DNA from: an uncultured Collinsella sp.
GTDB lineage: Bacteria; Actinomycetota; Coriobacteriia; Coriobacteriales; Coriobacteriaceae
Length of the DNA: 7,580 nucleotides
NCBI GenBank assembly: GCA_900544865.1
Contig: UQXA01000057.1
Coordinates: forward strand, 1-7,580
Reading direction: 5' to 3'
The notes beneath the pieces were generated by a model. It was not told the DNA's origin, ran no database searches, and saw only the letters and a list, made by a program, of their open reading frames with translations. Positions 6,059 through 7,580 of this stretch are shown one piece after another; position 1 is the stretch's first letter, and every line of letters starts with the position of its first letter. Made by a program: the position numbers and the translations under genes.

Positions 6059-6215
6059 GCCTGTCCTGCTGGTCCTTATGCCGCGCAAGCGCTTCACGCT
6101 CCTTGCGCTCGGCCTTTTTGCCCTTAATGGCCGTGACCGCAAAGTAGATGACCGCGGCGGCAACGATTGCGCCCACGCATAGGCCAATCGAGCCCAACAT
6201 TGCCGAGAATTCCAT
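6045..6215 (-). CDS. Small single-pass membrane protein, unknown function
   Basis: This 56-codon minus-strand gene is easily missed because of its length. The protein begins MEFSAMLGSIGLCVGAIVA, with one hydrophobic helix at about residues 5-30, followed by a strongly basic, probably helical tail (31-56) rich in Lys, Arg, Glu and Gln and ending DRRARR. By the positive-inside rule the tail should face the cytoplasm. A good ribosome site, GAGGTG (minus strand 6228-6223), lies 7 bases before the ATG at 6215. The hydrophobic-then-charged composition is what a real small membrane protein shows. A 76-codon frame on the same strand at 6017-6247 overlaps it but has no such pattern and I reject it. 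The gene converges on the methyltransferase gene (24 bases between stops) and diverges from the gene at 6408. I do not recognise a family. Confidence 0.72.
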   Translation of the reverse strand: MEFSAMLGSIGLCVGAIVAAAVIYFAVTAIKGKKAERKEREALARHKDQQDRRARR

Positions 6216-6222
6216 ACCGCGT

Positions 6223-6228
6223 CACCTC
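6223..6228 (-). promoter_or_regulatory. Ribosome binding site of the small membrane protein gene
   Basis: GAGGTG on the minus strand, within GAGAGGTGA, is 7 bases from ATG 6215. It is the main reason, with the hydropathy pattern, for accepting the short gene as real. Confidence 0.6.
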
Positions 6229-6348
6229 TCTTTTGTATACGGGACATTCAAGATAGCACCTCGATTCCCGCCACCACAGCTCCTTCACGTTCGCCGGTCC
6301 TTCAGTCTAACGGATGGCGCGGCGGGGAAAAATCAACTCGTCAAACGA

Positions 6349-6385
6349 TTTAGCACTCGCAACGCCGGTCGTACACTGCCGACCG
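6349..6385 (+). promoter_or_regulatory. Possible promoter and overlapping operator-like dyad before the TIM-barrel gene
   Basis: TACACT (6372-6377) is a plausible -10 (four of six consensus bases). TTTAGC (6349-6354) is a weak -35 at 17 bases spacing. The -10 lies inside an inverted repeat, CGGTCG (6366-6371) and CGACCG (6380-6385), separated by 8 bases, a geometry typical of a repressor site. The implied leader is about 24 bases, with no clear Shine-Dalgarno sequence before ATG 6408. All of this is by eye. Confidence 0.35.
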
Positions 6386-6407
6386 CAGAACATAGAAACG
6401 GACCGCC

Positions 6408-7499
6408 ATGGATTCCTTCAACGATTTAAACGAGCGCGTCGACGCCTTTGTCGGCACCAGCTCCTTCGATACGCCTGCCGCGACGAACGACCAAGCCCCC
6501 ATCGATGTTCCCGCCGAGGTTCACGAGGACATCGTCGCCTCGGTCGACTTCTCCGAGGTAGAGCTTGCAGACGAATTTACCGAGCCCCAGGTGGCCGTAA
6601 CTCCCAACGGCCTCTTGCCCATGGAGCCGCTGCCCATCGACGGGCGCCTGCGCAAGGCGGCCCTCCGCATGCCCGATGAGATCGAGGAGGCCAGCGGTTT
6701 TACGCTCTTTGGCCGCCGCATCAAATCGCTCATCTACACCACCGACGTGGCGGTCATCCGCAACTCCAATGCCGATGCCGTGTTTGCCGTCTACCCCTTC
6801 ACGCCTCAGCCTGCCATTACGCAGGCGCTGCTGACCGTTGCCGAGTGCCCGGTCTTTGTGGGCGTTGGCGGCGGCACCACCACCGGTAAGCGCTCCGTGC
6901 AGATGGCGGCCGTATCCGAGATGCAGGGCGCGGCGGGCTGCGTGGTCAACTCCCCCGCCACTGCCGAGATGGTCGAACACATCACCAACATCGCCGACAT
7001 CCCCGTCATCGCCACGGTCGTACGTTGCGACGACGATGCTCACGCCAAAGTGCGCGCCGGAGCCAAGATCCTCAACATCGCGGCCGGCAAGAACACGCCG
7101 CAGGTCCTGCGCGAGCTGCGCGAGCACTATCCCAACCTGCCGCTCATCGCACCGGGCGGCAAAACGCCCGAGAGCATCCGTGAGACCATCGCCGCCGGCG
7201 CCAACGCCATCATCTGGACGCCGCCATCGGCCCAGCAGCTGCAGACCGACATGATGCAGCGCTATCGCAAGATGAAGGAAGACGCCACGCCCGTCATCTC
7301 GCGCGACGATGTGCCCATTATCGACCAGGTCACCGCCGCCGAGGTCAGCCAGGTCGAGAACATGAATCCCGATGTGCCGATCCCCGACGAAGTCATCGAA
7401 CGCGTCGCTTCGATCCACGATCATATCGAGGAGCGTCGAGCCAACCGTGGACTCAAGCCTTCACTGCACGGCTTTTTCTTCCGCGGAAAGAAACGCTAG
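6408..7499 (+). CDS. Conserved TIM-barrel-like protein of unknown function
   Basis: A 363-residue protein in three parts. Residues 1-95 form an acidic, Asp/Glu/Pro/Ala-rich extension with no fold that I recognise. Residues about 98-290 show alternating strands and helices like a (beta/alpha)8 barrel: IYTTDVAVIRN (109-119), AVFAVYPFTPQPAIT (124-138), CPVFVGVGGGTTTGKRS (147-163), IPVIATVV (198-205), AKILNIAAGKNTP (219-231), LPLIAPGGKTPESI (244-257) and ANAIIWTPPS (265-274). The Gly-rich loops at 152-160 and 249-252 resemble phosphate-binding loops of ribulose-phosphate-binding barrels. The remainder (291-363) is helical and ends in the basic HGFFFRGKKR. I recall close relatives of the barrel core in other anaerobic Gram-positives under generic names, but no assigned reaction, so I give none. 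No signal peptide is visible. It appears monocistronic, with its own upstream region and a strong terminator. ATG 6408 lacks a clear ribosome site, so the start is less sure. Confidence 0.82.
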   Translation: MDSFNDLNERVDAFVGTSSFDTPAATNDQAPIDVPAEVHEDIVASVDFSEVELADEFTEPQVAVTPNGLLPMEPLPIDGRLRKAALRMPDEIEEASGFTLFGRRIKSLIYTTDVAVIRNSNADAVFAVYPFTPQPAITQALLTVAECPVFVGVGGGTTTGKRSVQMAAVSEMQGAAGCVVNSPATAEMVEHITNIADIPVIATVVRCDDDAHAKVRAGAKILNIAAGKNTPQVLRELREHYPNLPLIAPGGKTPESIRETIAAGANAIIWTPPSAQQLQTDMMQRYRKMKEDATPVISRDDVPIIDQVTAAEVSQVENMNPDVPIPDEVIERVASIHDHIEERRANRGLKPSLHGFFFRGKKR

Positions 7500-7532
7500 C
7501 TGCAACAGCAAGGCCCGTCCCGCATGTGAACT

Positions 7533-7573
7533 GCCTCCCATTTCTTGGACATGAGAAATGGGAGGCTTTCTTT
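7533..7573 (+). terminator. Intrinsic terminator of the TIM-barrel gene
   Basis: GCCTCCCATTTCT (7533-7545) and AGAAATGGGAGGC (7554-7566) form a perfect 13-bp stem with an 8-base loop, followed by TTTCTTT (7567-7573). This is a textbook Rho-independent terminator on the plus strand, 33 bases after the stop codon at 7497-7499. Confidence 0.93.
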
Positions 7574-7580
7574 ATGCGCG

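Noticed and set aside
6017..6247. 76-codon minus-strand frame overlapping the small membrane-protein gene
   Set aside because: Its product is Arg/Ser/Pro-rich with no hydropathy pattern. The overlapping 56-codon frame has both a ribosome site and a clean membrane helix.
6350..6376. CIRCE heat-shock operator upstream of the TIM-barrel gene
   Set aside because: Only the left half TTAGCACTC is present; the sequence nine bases on does not resemble GAGTGCTAA, so a functional HrcA site is not supported.
6426..7424. Open frame of 332 codons on the minus strand opposite the TIM-barrel gene
   Set aside because: Its composition is Asp/Gly/Val/His-rich, typical of a shadow frame, and the opposite strand has clear fold motifs.

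Overview
The window is a GC-rich bacterial chromosome segment with tightly packed, conserved genes and no mobile element, CRISPR array, rRNA or tRNA that I can recognise. The GC-biased codon use, the GTG start on queA, the AGGAG-type ribosome sites and the gene families fit a high-GC Gram-positive. A gut actinobacterium of the Coriobacteriia (Collinsella-like) is my best guess. That assignment is an inference from memory of similar proteins, not a search result.

Layout. Positions 85-2574 hold three genes on the minus strand, read from right to left: a membrane protein of the DUF3267 putative zinc-peptidase family (2005-2574), queH (1367-1942) and queA (85-1302). The gaps are about 60 bases, so co-transcription is possible. 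QueA and QueH catalyse consecutive last steps of queuosine synthesis in the anticodon wobble position of tRNA: QueA makes epoxyqueuosine and QueH reduces it. Positions 2575-2706 are a divergent promoter region. On the plus strand, 2707-4857 encodes a class I aminoacyl-tRNA synthetase of the methionyl type with altered signature motifs, followed after 59 bases by an RsmB/NOP2/NSUN-type RNA m5C methyltransferase (4917-6020).

A short minus-strand gene of 56 codons (6045-6215) encodes a single-pass membrane protein with a very basic tail. It converges on the methyltransferase gene and diverges from the last gene, 6408-7499. That last gene encodes a conserved TIM-barrel-like protein of unknown function with an acidic N-terminal extension, and it ends at a clear intrinsic terminator (7533-7573).

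Four of the seven genes act on RNA or tRNA (queA, queH, the MetRS-like gene and the m5C methyltransferase), so the window is mostly translation and tRNA-modification housekeeping. The item most worth a second look is the MetRS-like protein. It keeps the fold motifs and two anticodon-contact residues, but it has lost the KMSKS second lysine and several residues equivalent to the methionine pocket and the anticodon-stacking tryptophan of E. coli MetRS. I did not find strong evidence for a wholly new multi-gene system.
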